Assembly (NCBI RefSeq): GCF_004793545.1
Contig: NZ_SRYA01000022.1
Coordinates: 20,199 to 84,198 of the forward strand
DNA: 64,000 nucleotides
Origin: Petralouisia muris
Lineage (GTDB): Bacteria; Bacillota; Clostridia; Lachnospirales; Lachnospiraceae
Direction of reading: 5' to 3'
Position numbers and translations under genes: made by a program. Below the pieces are notes generated by a model that was not told the DNA's origin, made no database searches, and worked only from the letters and a program-made list of their open reading frames with translations. Positions within the stretch are counted from its first letter, which is position 1. Each line of letters begins with the position of its first letter. Below are positions 8,270-17,461 of this stretch, piece after piece.

Positions 8270-9328
8270 TCAGACAGCCTTCCCGCCGCAATGAATTTCC
8301 CGGTACTCTGTGGGCGTCATTCCCACTTTCCGTTTAAAAGCCTTGCTGAAATAATTGGCTTCGCTGTAAGAAAGCTCATAGGCAATGCTGATCACAGGCA
8401 TATCCGTGTCCACCAGCATTTCCCGAGCTACCTCAATTTTACAATCTGTCACATAGGTAATAAAATTGACCCCGGTGATTTTCTTAAAAATCCTGCTGAA
8501 ATAATAAGAACTCATATTCGCATATTCCGCGGCCTGGTCCAGGCTGATGCCATCCTTGATATTACGGTCAATATAGTTGAGCATCCTCTGCTGGCTGCCA
8601 ACCTGATAACTGGAATCCTCAGCAAAAACATCAAAAATAACGTTAAGCATCTTTTTCAGTACAAGATATGCGTCATATTTCTGCGCCTGCTGGTCAAACC
8701 GCAGTTTAAATTTCTCCATAATTCCCGCCAATTTCATCTGAACAGCAGTTCCCAGGGGATCGCCCAACTGCATAAGCCCCTCGGCAAACCGAAGTACCTG
8801 GAACCGAATTACACTTTTATTATGGATATCTTTATGGAGAGAATCAAGGTAATCTTTTGCAACATCTGTGCACTTTTTATAACAAAAGACACGCATCTGC
8901 TCAGCCAAAAGCTTCAGGTACCGCTCCCGCCGCTGCTGTTCCCTGTCATCCGACACAAGGGAGGCGTCCCGCTTCAGCGCACGGACCGCTGCTAAAAGCC
9001 ATGCCGGACGGCAGGGCTTAAGCAGATAATCCTGAAGGCCCAACCGCCAGACATGGGGAGCAATATCAGCGCGGACTCCTACAGAAGTCACCAGAATCGG
9101 CGTATCCGGCGATACCTGTCTGGCCTGGGCCAGCATATCGCAGCGCCGCAGATCAAATCTTGGCACATCCGCAATCAGAAGATCCACATCCCCTTCTCTT
9201 AACAACCTGATGGCCGACTCTTCTTCCGATGCAAGGACAATCTCTGCCGATTCCAGTCCTTCTGACAGAATATTTCTGGTAATCTCCCGTTCCAGCCGGT
9301 TTTCATTCAGCACTAAAATCTGACCCAT
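8270..9328 (-). CDS. Response regulator, REC domain plus AraC-type DNA-binding domain
   Basis: 352 aa. The N-terminal receiver (about 1-120) keeps the phospho-acceptor region DLLIADVPRF and the lysine in DYLLKPCRP, but the usual acidic pair (VDDE) reads LNEN. A middle helical region links to a C-terminal double helix-turn-helix (about 250-345) with ISLDQAAEYANMSSYYFSRI and the end motif GMTPTEYRE. It should activate the pdu operon. It begins 15 nt after the PocR-domain gene, and its stop lies just before the alcohol dehydrogenase region. Confidence 0.93.
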   Translation of the reverse strand: MGQILVLNENRLEREITRNILSEGLESAEIVLASEEESAIRLLREGDVDLLIADVPRFDLRRCDMLAQARQVSPDTPILVTSVGVRADIAPHVWRLGLQDYLLKPCRPAWLLAAVRALKRDASLVSDDREQQRRERYLKLLAEQMRVFCYKKCTDVAKDYLDSLHKDIHNKSVIRFQVLRFAEGLMQLGDPLGTAVQMKLAGIMEKFKLRFDQQAQKYDAYLVLKKMLNVIFDVFAEDSSYQVGSQQRMLNYIDRNIKDGISLDQAAEYANMSSYYFSRIFKKITGVNFITYVTDCKIEVAREMLVDTDMPVISIAYELSYSEANYFSKAFKRKVGMTPTEYREIHCGGKAV

Positions 9329-9343
9329 AGGCTGCTTACCTCC

Positions 9344-10570
9344 TTATCCTTCTTTTTTCTGCGGCAGGTGAAAGCTGACCATATACCCTGCCCGCCCATC
9401 CTTTCTGGGGCTGACAGAGAGACCGCACCTCTTTCCAAAAATCCGTTTCAGGCTCCGATCCGAATCATGAAGGGAAAAACCCTCCTCCTGAGAGGAAGCG
9501 CCCATCTGGGCATCCATTTCCTCTAATGTAATTCCTTCATTATTGCTGACTACCTGAAGAATCACATCCCCCTGCTCTTCCTCAGCAAATATCTCTATCT
9601 CACGTATCTCCTCTTTTCCGCATCCCTGAACAGACAATCCCACTAACGGTTCCAGCACCATATAAGGACAGTTTACGCCCCAGTACTCTTTCGGCACTGA
9701 AATACTATAATGAAGCCCGTCTCCCTCCCACGCCTTCTGAATACGCAAAAGAGCGCCAACATAGCTCAATTCCTCTCCCAATGTGGAAATCTCATGATCG
9801 GATTCCGTAACATAGCGCATAATATCTGCAAAATCATAGGCTGCCGCCTCTGTTTTCACTGCTTTTTCCTGAAAAGCAAGCTGAGAGATAACATTCATTA
9901 CAAAGAAAAAATAACGAAGCCTTCCCTGCTGCTTAATATTAGTAAGTTCCCGTTTCTGAAAGGAAAACTCCATATCCGAATGGGATTTCCATTCCTCTAC
10001 TGGCTCCATGCCTGCCACTTCCAAATCCCGATCTGCCTGTCTGCCTGTCTGCATCATAAACAAGATTAAATCATGCAGCAACGTAACTGCCGACTTAATC
10101 TTTTCATAAGAAACTCTCTGCGTCTCGTTATATGCTTCATCCAGAGCCTTGTCCTTGCGCCAGTTGGTTTTTACAGGCAGAATATCCTCTAATTCTTCTT
10201 TCGCATCCCGACTTAAACGGATCTGGCCTCCCATCAGCGAGCCCATATAGACGCCGTCATAAATCAGAGGCAGCGCAAAATCCACAAGCCCTGCATGACA
10301 GCGGTAAATATAAGGCTGACCGGTAATTGCAGCCTGCAGGCCGCCGTGGGCGTCACACTGCTTGCACATTTCAAAAAAATCCTGATGCTTGCGTCCCATC
10401 TGGCAATAGGGAGTAAATCCGCTGTAATGTGTGATTGGACATCCCCGGTAATCCACCGTCACAAAAGCCAGCCCCATAGCCCTGGAACAATCATCCTGCA
10501 GCATCTGAAGAAAACCAATGTCAATATAATCGGATATTTTATTCGATACTTTTTTTGATTCTTTCACCAT
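9344..10570 (-). CDS. PocR-domain sensor, degenerate LytS-type histidine kinase
   Basis: 408 aa from MVKESKKVSNKISDYIDIGF (GGGAG 9 nt upstream). Residues about 10-175 form a PocR ligand-binding domain with its Cys cluster (YCQMG, CKQCDAHGG, YRCHAGLVDFALP). The remainder aligns with the LytS-type kinase core, but key residues are gone: the phospho-acceptor region reads QQGRLRYFFFVMN instead of Q(I/V)NPHFLFNTLN, and the N box reads EPLVGLSVQG instead of QPLVENA(I/V)KHG. No membrane segment is seen. It probably senses a small molecule in the cytoplasm and influences the adjacent response regulator without classical phosphotransfer. Confidence 0.88.
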   Translation of the reverse strand: MVKESKKVSNKISDYIDIGFLQMLQDDCSRAMGLAFVTVDYRGCPITHYSGFTPYCQMGRKHQDFFEMCKQCDAHGGLQAAITGQPYIYRCHAGLVDFALPLIYDGVYMGSLMGGQIRLSRDAKEELEDILPVKTNWRKDKALDEAYNETQRVSYEKIKSAVTLLHDLILFMMQTGRQADRDLEVAGMEPVEEWKSHSDMEFSFQKRELTNIKQQGRLRYFFFVMNVISQLAFQEKAVKTEAAAYDFADIMRYVTESDHEISTLGEELSYVGALLRIQKAWEGDGLHYSISVPKEYWGVNCPYMVLEPLVGLSVQGCGKEEIREIEIFAEEEQGDVILQVVSNNEGITLEEMDAQMGASSQEEGFSLHDSDRSLKRIFGKRCGLSVSPRKDGRAGYMVSFHLPQKKEG

Positions 10571-10665
10571 TATTCCCATCTCCCAATAAAATCCCCACCC
10601 TCAATGCCCATAGACTTCTGCAAAACAATTTGCCGCAGTCTGCATGAAACATTTCTAATGTTTTT

Positions 10666-10694
10666 ATTATAACAAAAAAATCCCATCCACACAA
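10666..10694 (-). promoter_or_regulatory. Promoter for the PocR / response regulator / alcohol dehydrogenase unit
   Basis: On the minus strand TATAAT (10666-10671) lies 17 bp from TTGTGT (10689-10694), about 95 bp before the start codon. The -35 is weak, but the -10 is perfect. In the gene-free stretch 10571-11001 I see this promoter, the plus-strand promoter at 10903 and no other clear element. Confidence 0.5.
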
Positions 10695-10902
10695 TTCTTT
10701 TTTGGCCCTGGCACAACTTTTTATCTCTCCCAACATCAGCAACCAGAATCATAAAATTTTCTCATGGGCAAACAAGATGCGCAAGTGAAATATATGCAGC
10801 ATTTTTAATGCCTGGAGCCTTTTTCTCTTAAGAAACGAAATGGGATGCCGTCAATCCTGAGAAAGCTCTTTTCGCAAAATATTACAGACAAATTATTACA
10901 GG

Positions 10903-10931
10903 TTGACATCACAGTGGAATTATTTTACCAT
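10903..10931 (+). promoter_or_regulatory. Promoter for the ABC importer operon
   Basis: TTGACA (10903-10908), 17 bp, then TACCAT (10926-10931), about 70 nt before the start of the binding-protein gene. I looked upstream for a cobalamin riboswitch core and did not find one. Confidence 0.6.
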
Positions 10932-11001
10932 AAACAAAATAAGTATTCAGAAATATCTTACCAGTCAACCGAATCCGCTTTTCTTAAAAGGAGCAATAAA
11001 A

Positions 11002-11937
11002 ATGAAAAAGAAATTTACTTCTATCCTGATCATCGCCGCAATGTTAATTCTGTGCGCCTGCGGCAATTCCGCCAATGAGCCTAATGATACCAGCCCGGTT
11101 ACCATGACTGACCCCAGCGGGGCAGAAATCACTTTGCCAAAACAGATAAATTCCATTGTCGTACTGGCGCCTTCCCTGTCTGAGATCGTAGTATCCCTTG
11201 ACATGGGGGATAAAATCACAGGCTATGACAGCTACAGCGCCGGAATCGCAGGGCTGCCTGAAAATGTTCCGACTTTCGAAATTACCAATCCGGATATGGA
11301 ACAACTGGCAGCCCTTGCCCCTGACATTTTGTTAGTAACCAACGAATCCCTTTACGATCAGGAATCCCCATTTCAGTCTCTGATTGACGCAGGAACCTGC
11401 GTAATCTGCGTCCCTAACAGAGACAATATTGAAGGAATTAAAAGCGATATCCAATTCCTGGCTTCAGCCCTTGACGCATCCGAAAAAGGCAGCTCACTGC
11501 TGGAAGATTTTGACGAACAGCTAAAGGAACTGGCTGAAATTGCAGCCGGCATTCCAAAAGAAGAACGCAAACGGATTTATTTTGAAGTTGCTCCCGCACC
11601 AAATATGTACAGCTTTGGCAGCGGGGTTTTCCTCAATGAAATGATAGAATGGATTGGCGCAGAGAATATTCTGGCTGACCAGTCCGGCTGGTTCACTGTA
11701 GAAGGTGAAACGATTGCAGCCGCCAACCCCGATGTTATCTTCACAAACGCAGATTATCTGGAAGATCCGGTACAGGAAATACTCGACCGGGACGGCTGGG
11801 CTGATATTTCCGCCGTTGCCGATCAGAATGTTTACTGTATTGACAATAATTCTTCTTCCCAGCCCAACCACAACATCGTAAAAGCCATGCGCCAGATGGC
11901 CGAAATTCTCTATCCGGATTATTACGCAGCAAAATGA
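11002..11937 (+). CDS. Iron-siderophore / cobalamin-type ABC substrate-binding lipoprotein
   Basis: 311 aa starting MKKKFTSILIIAAMLILCAC with AAAAGGAG upstream; the signal peptide ends at a lipobox (ILCAC), so Cys around residue 19-20 would be lipidated. The mature part is a type III (FecB/BtuF, peripla_BP_2) fold: PSLSEIVVSLDMGDKITGYD, then EQLAALAPDILLV near residue 100, and a C-terminal lobe with EWIGAENI and NPDVIFTNADYLEDP. It delivers substrate to the permease at 11934 (stop and start overlap, ATGA). Ferric siderophore, haem or B12 are all possible; no tell-tale residue decides it. Confidence 0.9.
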   Translation: MKKKFTSILIIAAMLILCACGNSANEPNDTSPVTMTDPSGAEITLPKQINSIVVLAPSLSEIVVSLDMGDKITGYDSYSAGIAGLPENVPTFEITNPDMEQLAALAPDILLVTNESLYDQESPFQSLIDAGTCVICVPNRDNIEGIKSDIQFLASALDASEKGSSLLEDFDEQLKELAEIAAGIPKEERKRIYFEVAPAPNMYSFGSGVFLNEMIEWIGAENILADQSGWFTVEGETIAAANPDVIFTNADYLEDPVQEILDRDGWADISAVADQNVYCIDNNSSSQPNHNIVKAMRQMAEILYPDYYAAK

Positions 11938-12959
11938 AATACCAGACAAAAATGATTGTACTGCTGTTGGCAGCACTGGCAGCATTGCTTTTGGGCATTG
12001 GAATCGGCAGCGTATATGTGGCTCCCGGAGATATTCTGGCTATCCTCTTCAATCACTTCTTTGATGTACCTCTGCCAGACTCCCTGCCTGCCAGCTATCC
12101 TGCTATGGTATTAAACATGCGCCTTCCCCGGGTTATCCTGGCATTTCTCACCGGGGCGGCACTGGCAATGAGCGGTACTGTAACCCAATCCATTCTGCAA
12201 AATCCCCTCGCCTCTCCCTTCGGCCTCGGTATCTCTTCCGGAGCCGGACTGGGAGCGGCAATTGTGATTACATTGGGCCTGACCGCAGCCGGAACAGGAG
12301 CATTCCTGCTGCCAGGCGTCAGCTTGGTATTTGCCCTGGCCACTGTATTTTTGGTGGTTTTGATCTCTTCCCGTTTAGACAGCGGCGTGTCAAATATAAC
12401 CATTATCCTGGTGGGCACGGTGTTTTCCCTGTTTTGCAATGCTGTCATGAATCTTTTGGCTGCCAGCTCTCCTTCCTACGGCGAGCGCATACAGCTCTGG
12501 CTGCTGGGCAGTTTTTCCATGAAAGAATGGAACGCTGTAGGGGTATTAGCCCTTGCTGCAGTCCTGGGACTTGTTTTCTTTCTGTTCTATGCCCGGGAAC
12601 TGGATGTGACGACTTTCGGCGAAGAATCGGCCAGGGCCATGGGGGTGGATTTACTAAAACTCAAGCGCATCCTTCTGGCTGCCATAGCCGCCCTAACCGG
12701 AGCGGCAGTAGCCTTCGTGGGCATTATCGGTTTTGTGGATCTTATCGCGCCGCACATTGTGCGCCGGTGGTTTGGAGCAGTCCACAGAAAAGTTCTTCCT
12801 GCCAGCGCTTTGTTCGGCGGCACCTTTCTGGTACTGTGCGATCTGGCCGCACGGACACTGATTCCTGCCCGGGAAATACCAATCGGCGCCATTACTGCGC
12901 TGCTGGGCGCGCCTTTTTTCCTATACATCTTTTTTGCAGGACGCAGAAATGGAGACTGA
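11934..12959 (+). CDS. FecCD-family ABC permease
   Basis: 341 aa, hydrophobic throughout, about 9-10 membrane helices. Family marks include RLPRVILAFLTGAALAMSGT, LQNPLASPFGLGISSGA, the coupling region MGVDLLKLKRILL and GIIGFVDLIAPHIVRRW. It forms the channel of the importer encoded with the genes on either side, with 4 nt overlap upstream. Confidence 0.94.
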   Translation: MKYQTKMIVLLLAALAALLLGIGIGSVYVAPGDILAILFNHFFDVPLPDSLPASYPAMVLNMRLPRVILAFLTGAALAMSGTVTQSILQNPLASPFGLGISSGAGLGAAIVITLGLTAAGTGAFLLPGVSLVFALATVFLVVLISSRLDSGVSNITIILVGTVFSLFCNAVMNLLAASSPSYGERIQLWLLGSFSMKEWNAVGVLALAAVLGLVFFLFYARELDVTTFGEESARAMGVDLLKLKRILLAAIAALTGAAVAFVGIIGFVDLIAPHIVRRWFGAVHRKVLPASALFGGTFLVLCDLAARTLIPAREIPIGAITALLGAPFFLYIFFAGRRNGD

Positions 12960-12960
12960 T

Positions 12961-13716
12961 ATGTTAAAAATTGAGCACTTAAGCTGCGGCTACGGCGGGC
13001 CGCCCATCGTGAAAGACATCTCTTTCCAGGTAAAAGAAGGAGAAAAGCTGTGCATCCTTGGCCCCAACGGCTGCGGCAAAACCACGCTGCTGCGGGCCCT
13101 GGCAGGTCTTTTGCCAAGCAGCGGCACTATGGAACTGCTGAACAATAATCTTCGCACAATGCCAGTCAGACAACGGGCAAAAAAAATGGCCCTGATGAGC
13201 CAGTTTTCTCCGGCAACCTTCGATTATACCGTCTATGAAACTGTCATGCTGGGACGTTACGCCCACCAGACAAAGGGCCTGTTATCAGGAGAAAGCAGCA
13301 AAGATCGACATGCTGTAGAAGAAAGCCTGCGTCTCACAGGAACCTGGGATCTGCGGGAACATTTGGTTACCAGACTTTCCGGCGGCCAGCTTCAGCGCGT
13401 ATTTCTTGCCCGCACCTTCGCCCAGGAACCGCAAATCATCCTGTTGGACGAACCCACCAATCATCTGGATCTCCGTTACCAGGTGGAACTGATTGAAAGC
13501 TTAAAAACCTGGTCTTGTGCCGGAGGACGCTGCGTTGTGGGAGTATTCCACGATATGAATCTTGCCTTATCATTCGCAGACACCCTGCTTCTTTTGAATC
13601 ACGGGCAGATAGAACATTGCAGCAAACTGGATGATTTTGACCTCTCTTTACTGGACAAACTTTACAGCATGGATGTTCGGGGCCATATGGTAGCATCCCT
13701 TCAGCGTTGGGTCTGA
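12961..13716 (+). CDS. FecE/BtuD-like ABC importer ATPase
   Basis: 251 aa from MLKIEHLSCGYGG. Walker A GPNGCGKTT (about residue 38), Q loop LMSQFSP, signature LSGGQLQRVFLAR, Walker B IILLDEPTNHLD and the switch histidine in GVFHDMN are all intact. It powers the importer. The start codon follows the permease stop directly, and the gene ends before a bidirectional terminator. Confidence 0.95.
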   Translation: MLKIEHLSCGYGGPPIVKDISFQVKEGEKLCILGPNGCGKTTLLRALAGLLPSSGTMELLNNNLRTMPVRQRAKKMALMSQFSPATFDYTVYETVMLGRYAHQTKGLLSGESSKDRHAVEESLRLTGTWDLREHLVTRLSGGQLQRVFLARTFAQEPQIILLDEPTNHLDLRYQVELIESLKTWSCAGGRCVVGVFHDMNLALSFADTLLLLNHGQIEHCSKLDDFDLSLLDKLYSMDVRGHMVASLQRWV

Positions 13717-13744
13717 GCATCTACAGATATCTGTTTTAGCTCTG

Positions 13745-13788
13745 AAAAAAAGGCTGTCGGAAAATAAAATTCCGACAGCCTTTTCAAT
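13745..13788. terminator. Bidirectional terminator between convergent genes
   Basis: A perfect 13-bp stem AAGGCTGTCGGAA / TTCCGACAGCCTT (13750-13762 and 13770-13782) with an A-run on its left and a T-run on its right. It serves both the importer operon (+) and the minus-strand cluster ending at 13784. Confidence 0.9.
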
Positions 13789-14467
13789 TTTCCTTAAAAT
13801 CCTTCTCTTTTCCCATATCCACTGTAAATCCTGCCTGTTCTAACAATTCCTTCGCCTTCCTTGCATTCTGATATCCGAAAATCTCCATTCGGCCGCCTCT
13901 TGTATGGACAGTATCTTCAAACGTCTCCGCCATCTGCATTTCATCCATAAAAATCAGATCTCTTGGCTCATCCAAAATGCCGCAAACTATCCCATTTCTT
14001 TCCAGTCCTGTTTCATCCTGAATCTTAAGGTTCAATTGCTGATATTCTTTTTTCCACTTTTCTGTCTGACTTTTTCCAGGAAGGCTGCCGGTTTGGTCTG
14101 TAAATCTCTGAAAACTGTCTGTTCCCAAAAACAGAACAGGGGTATTTCCCAGAGAAAAGGTTTCTGATACTTCCTTCCACTTTCCTGAAAATTCCTGCAA
14201 ATCCACTCCAAAAACCTCTGTTTCCATGGCATATTCTCCTAGCTTTATTGTGACTGTCACTGTTTCCACAGGCACAAAACTGCAGATACCAGAAATTTTC
14301 TGCAGCTCTTTGGCAGTTTCCTGCGTCAAATCGGAAGCTGACTGAATGGAAAATTCATAGGTTTTCTGTTCCTTCTGATAGGATTGCAGCTTTCCATACA
14401 GGAAAAAAATAATCCATCCAATGATAATGGAAAATACAATATTCTTATAAATATTCCGCTCTCTCAT
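13784..14467 (-). CDS. Anchored extracellular protein, MacB-core-like (function unknown)
   Basis: 227 aa from MRERNIYKNIVFSIIIGWII: one N-terminal membrane helix (about 8-25), then a soluble part predicted outside the cell. The pattern EVFGVDLQEF ... TPVLFLGTDSFQRF ... NGIVCGILDE loosely recalls the extracellular core domain of MacB/FtsX-type ABC proteins, but no transport helices follow. It is the last gene of the eight-gene cluster and probably works with the ATPase and permeases upstream. The assignment is inference. Confidence 0.7.
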   Translation of the reverse strand: MRERNIYKNIVFSIIIGWIIFFLYGKLQSYQKEQKTYEFSIQSASDLTQETAKELQKISGICSFVPVETVTVTIKLGEYAMETEVFGVDLQEFSGKWKEVSETFSLGNTPVLFLGTDSFQRFTDQTGSLPGKSQTEKWKKEYQQLNLKIQDETGLERNGIVCGILDEPRDLIFMDEMQMAETFEDTVHTRGGRMEIFGYQNARKAKELLEQAGFTVDMGKEKDFKEN

Positions 14468-14526
14468 TTCCCTGTTCCTCACTTACCATTTCCCATTCTG
14501 ATACCCGCAAGCCAAAATAACCGATA

Positions 14527-16020
14527 TCAAACATGCTGATTCCTGTCTGCCTTTTTCTTATAATAGTTTATTCTCAGATACAGCCATAAAATTATAAGAA
14601 TCATTACAATAAAGATCAAAATTATAATAGTTATCCACCACTGATTTGTTTTCGGAGCCTCTTTTTCCACTTTTAATTCCATAATTTGGGGCTTTTTGAT
14701 GGAAGTATGCACTTCCTGGCTTTGCTCTGTGATTTCTCCCTGTTCATCTTCATAGGAAAAAATTACAGTTCCCAATGTCTCTCCATATTTTTTACTGTCC
14801 TCTTCAATGATATTACCCTGATTGTCCATATTCAGCGTCCCTGCAAAAACTTTGATCTCTCCATCCGCCGAAGTTCCTGCTTCCACAGTTCCGAGAAACA
14901 GTTCTTTCTCCGGAAACAGCCCCTTTCCTTCCAGACGTACCCTGACATTGTAAAGCACTGCAAGACCTGTATTCTGGATCTGAAAGGTTAGAAAATCTGT
15001 ATCAGATTCATAGATGCTTTCAGGAAAAGACACATTAACAAGCTCTGCCTGGGGAACCTGGCTCACTGACAAATTTATTGTTTCTGTGGATGTATAAGCA
15101 TTTCCCTTTTTATCCTCGTATTCAAATTGAAATTGAAGAGGCGCCGGTTCTGCCGCTGCTTTTTTTCCAACCGTAAGATTCTGGGACAGCTCCACGGTGG
15201 TGCCTGCTGACATCCGTGCAAAATACCAGGAATTTTTTTCCAGGATAATATCTTTGTTTTCTGACATAAGGGTAATTTTTATATTTTCCAATGACTGGCT
15301 GCTGCTGCAGTTTTTTACAGAAACAGACCAGGGCATACTGCTTCCCGCAGACAAATCCGTTCCCTGCAGGCTGTTTGCAGCAATTATTACCCGGGGCTGA
15401 TGACTGATTTCTTCTCCAGACACAGAACCCTGTCCCATGGAAACTGTTTCTTCCATCGGTTCCGTCTCTCCCACCATTTCCTCTGTATCGGAATCAACAA
15501 AGGCCGGGAGATCTGCTTTTTCCTCAGGACGGTCTTTTCCGTCTGTAATTTCCACATAAATTGTAAAATTCTGCCGGATCATAGTTCCTTCCGTCTGTGC
15601 CTGAACAGATAAATGAAGAGGATACTGGCCGTTAACCCTGTCTTCCTTTAACTTAATCTGACACTGATACAGATAGACGCCGTCCTCTGATTTTTTTACT
15701 TTTTTCTGATAATTCTTATAATAAAAAGGGCTGTTTTCTTCTCTCTCAAAAGAGATACCCACAATTATCCTGTCTGAATCCGTTTTCTGCCTTGTTACAA
15801 AGGGCACCACAAGAAACATGGTATTTTTCTTAATGGAAGGCTCATAGCCTTTGGAAAAGGAATGCTTCATTCCTTCGTATTTCCGGTTGGTTTCAATAGA
15901 AATCATATTTTCATAATTCTTGCTGTCCCAAGAAGGATTGACATTTTCCGCTTTAACGGTTTCAGAAAAAAAGAGGACAGCATGAAAAACAAAGCAAAAC
16001 AGAAAAAATAATCTTTTCAT
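14527..16020 (-). CDS. Secreted, C-terminally anchored protein with CARDB-like beta domains
   Basis: 497 aa: signal peptide MKRLFFLFCFVFHAVLFFSE, extracellular region, then a single membrane helix (WWITIIILIFIVMILIILWL, about 462-482) and a short basic tail. An acidic stretch (about 170-205) separates an N-terminal domain from two immunoglobulin-like modules of the kind seen in COG1361/CARDB proteins (SLENIKITLMSEN, QNTGLAVLYNVRVRLEGKG). Its start overlaps the ATPase stop by 4 nt, so it is tied to the transporter, perhaps as an extracellular partner. No enzyme motif was seen. Confidence 0.85.
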   Translation of the reverse strand: MKRLFFLFCFVFHAVLFFSETVKAENVNPSWDSKNYENMISIETNRKYEGMKHSFSKGYEPSIKKNTMFLVVPFVTRQKTDSDRIIVGISFEREENSPFYYKNYQKKVKKSEDGVYLYQCQIKLKEDRVNGQYPLHLSVQAQTEGTMIRQNFTIYVEITDGKDRPEEKADLPAFVDSDTEEMVGETEPMEETVSMGQGSVSGEEISHQPRVIIAANSLQGTDLSAGSSMPWSVSVKNCSSSQSLENIKITLMSENKDIILEKNSWYFARMSAGTTVELSQNLTVGKKAAAEPAPLQFQFEYEDKKGNAYTSTETINLSVSQVPQAELVNVSFPESIYESDTDFLTFQIQNTGLAVLYNVRVRLEGKGLFPEKELFLGTVEAGTSADGEIKVFAGTLNMDNQGNIIEEDSKKYGETLGTVIFSYEDEQGEITEQSQEVHTSIKKPQIMELKVEKEAPKTNQWWITIIILIFIVMILIILWLYLRINYYKKKADRNQHV

Positions 16021-16655
16021 ATTTTTTGTATCCTCCCTCCATCCATTTCATAGACTTTATCGCACAAAATCCGAATATCCTCACTGTTGTGGCTGGCCAG
16101 AAGAATGGTTTTTCCCTGTTCCTTCAATTCCAGCAGAAGCCTTCGTATATCCTTTACCCCATGTTTATCCAGTCCGTTAAAGGGTTCATCCAGAATTAAA
16201 AAGTCCGGATTTTCCATAATTGCCTGGGCAATGCCAAGACGCTGCCGCATCCCTAAGGAATACTTGGAAACAGATTTTTTCAGATCTGGATCTAATCCTG
16301 CTTTTTCTATTGCAGACCGGATTTCGGTTCTGGTAATCCTGCGTCTTAATCCTGCCAGAATTTCCAGGTTACGCATTCCGCTTAAATTTGTCAGAAATCC
16401 GGGAGTCTCAATAATAACGCCGATACTTTCTGGAAAATCAATTTCTTTTCCAATTATTTTTCCATTTATCTGTATGGTTCCTTGTGTAACTGGAAGAAAT
16501 CCGCAGATGCATTTCATGAAAACTGTTTTGCCGGAACCGTTGTTGCCGGATATTCCATAGACTTTTCCTTCTTCCATTGCAACGTTTATATCATCCAGAA
16601 CAATATCGTCCCCGAATTTTTTTGTTACATGATTTATCTCAATATAAGGCTCCAT
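16017..16655 (-). CDS. ABC-2-type transporter ATPase
   Basis: 212 aa, a short ATPase with Walker A GNNGSGKTVF (about residue 38), signature YSLGMRQRLGIAQ and Walker B FLILDEPFNGLD, and a switch His in LASHNSED. AAAGGA precedes the ATG. The LGMRQ-type signature is typical of exporters of the lantibiotic-immunity / Na+/drug ABC-2 class. It lies 11 nt after the permease at 16667 and overlaps the next gene. Confidence 0.95.
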   Translation of the reverse strand: MEPYIEINHVTKKFGDDIVLDDINVAMEEGKVYGISGNNGSGKTVFMKCICGFLPVTQGTIQINGKIIGKEIDFPESIGVIIETPGFLTNLSGMRNLEILAGLRRRITRTEIRSAIEKAGLDPDLKKSVSKYSLGMRQRLGIAQAIMENPDFLILDEPFNGLDKHGVKDIRRLLLELKEQGKTILLASHNSEDIRILCDKVYEMDGGRIQKI

Positions 16656-16666
16656 AAGATTCCTTT

Positions 16667-17386
16667 CTAATTAATTTCTTTCAAACGATAATATAACAGC
16701 AGCCCATGGCATAACAGAACTGCCAGAGAAAACACCAGAAAAAATATCCAGATTCCACCTCCATCGGTTCCCCAATTCTGCTCACACACGATCCATTCTT
16801 TGGGATACATGGCATACATCTTCGGCAAATAACGATCTTTTAAAATAATCAGCAGATAATAACTTACAAAGGGCAATCCATAGGCCATATAATAATTTTG
16901 AAAAAAAGCGGCGAAGATTCCTGCAAGCTCTGCCGCAATTCCTCCAGTAAGGCTGATGCGAAGCAAAAGCAGAAGGTTTTCCCTCACTGCTTCCCAGGAA
17001 ACGCTGCCCTGCAATTCCAGAGGATACAGAAACAGAAAACAAATCAGAAGACCAAAGATTCCGCTCAGAAATAAGGGCAGAAAGCCTCCGGCATACGTCT
17101 GCAACATTTTTCTTTTTATATAATCCATACGGCTGATTCTTGAAATGTATAATTTTAAAAATCCGCAGGAAGATTCTCTCACATAAACTGCCCCTGCCGG
17201 AAGGGATGCGGCGATGGGAATCAGAAATAGCACTGTCTGGGAATTCAATGAAGTCTGATAAAATTTCAGGAAGCTTCCCTGACTTAACGGAACACAAATC
17301 TCATAAACAGGAAATCCTAAGGCCATACCTGAAAAACACAAAAGCGCAGCAGCCCAAAAGCCTCTCTCCCGTAATAATTCTTTCAT
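16667..17386 (-). CDS. ABC-2-like permease subunit
   Basis: 239 aa from MKELLRERGFWAAALLCFSG (AAAGGGG upstream; longer in-frame starts at 17401 and 17440 have no better site). About six membrane helices, with an N-terminal hydrophobic segment followed by a loop and then LNSQTVLFLIPIAASLPAGA. The FLKLYISRISRMDYIKRK segment resembles the cytoplasmic elbow of ABC-2 permeases. It pairs with the next permease upstream. Confidence 0.8.
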   Translation of the reverse strand: MKELLRERGFWAAALLCFSGMALGFPVYEICVPLSQGSFLKFYQTSLNSQTVLFLIPIAASLPAGAVYVRESSCGFLKLYISRISRMDYIKRKMLQTYAGGFLPLFLSGIFGLLICFLFLYPLELQGSVSWEAVRENLLLLLRISLTGGIAAELAGIFAAFFQNYYMAYGLPFVSYYLLIILKDRYLPKMYAMYPKEWIVCEQNWGTDGGGIWIFFLVFSLAVLLCHGLLLYYRLKEIN

Positions 17387-17461
17387 TCCTTCCCCTTTCA
17401 TTTCCAAACATTTTCCTTTGAAGCTGCAAAATTTTCCCACATATCAGACATTCTGCTGTAT

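Noticed and set aside
10700..11000. Possible cobalamin riboswitch before the ABC importer
   Set aside because: I could not find the B12-box core or the conserved GGGAA and GCCACTG elements; the region looks like an ordinary leader with a promoter.
12434..13117. Open frames overlapping the permease and ATPase genes (both strands)
   Set aside because: The permease and ATPase frames have full family motifs; the alternatives have arginine- or cysteine-rich compositions typical of shadow frames.
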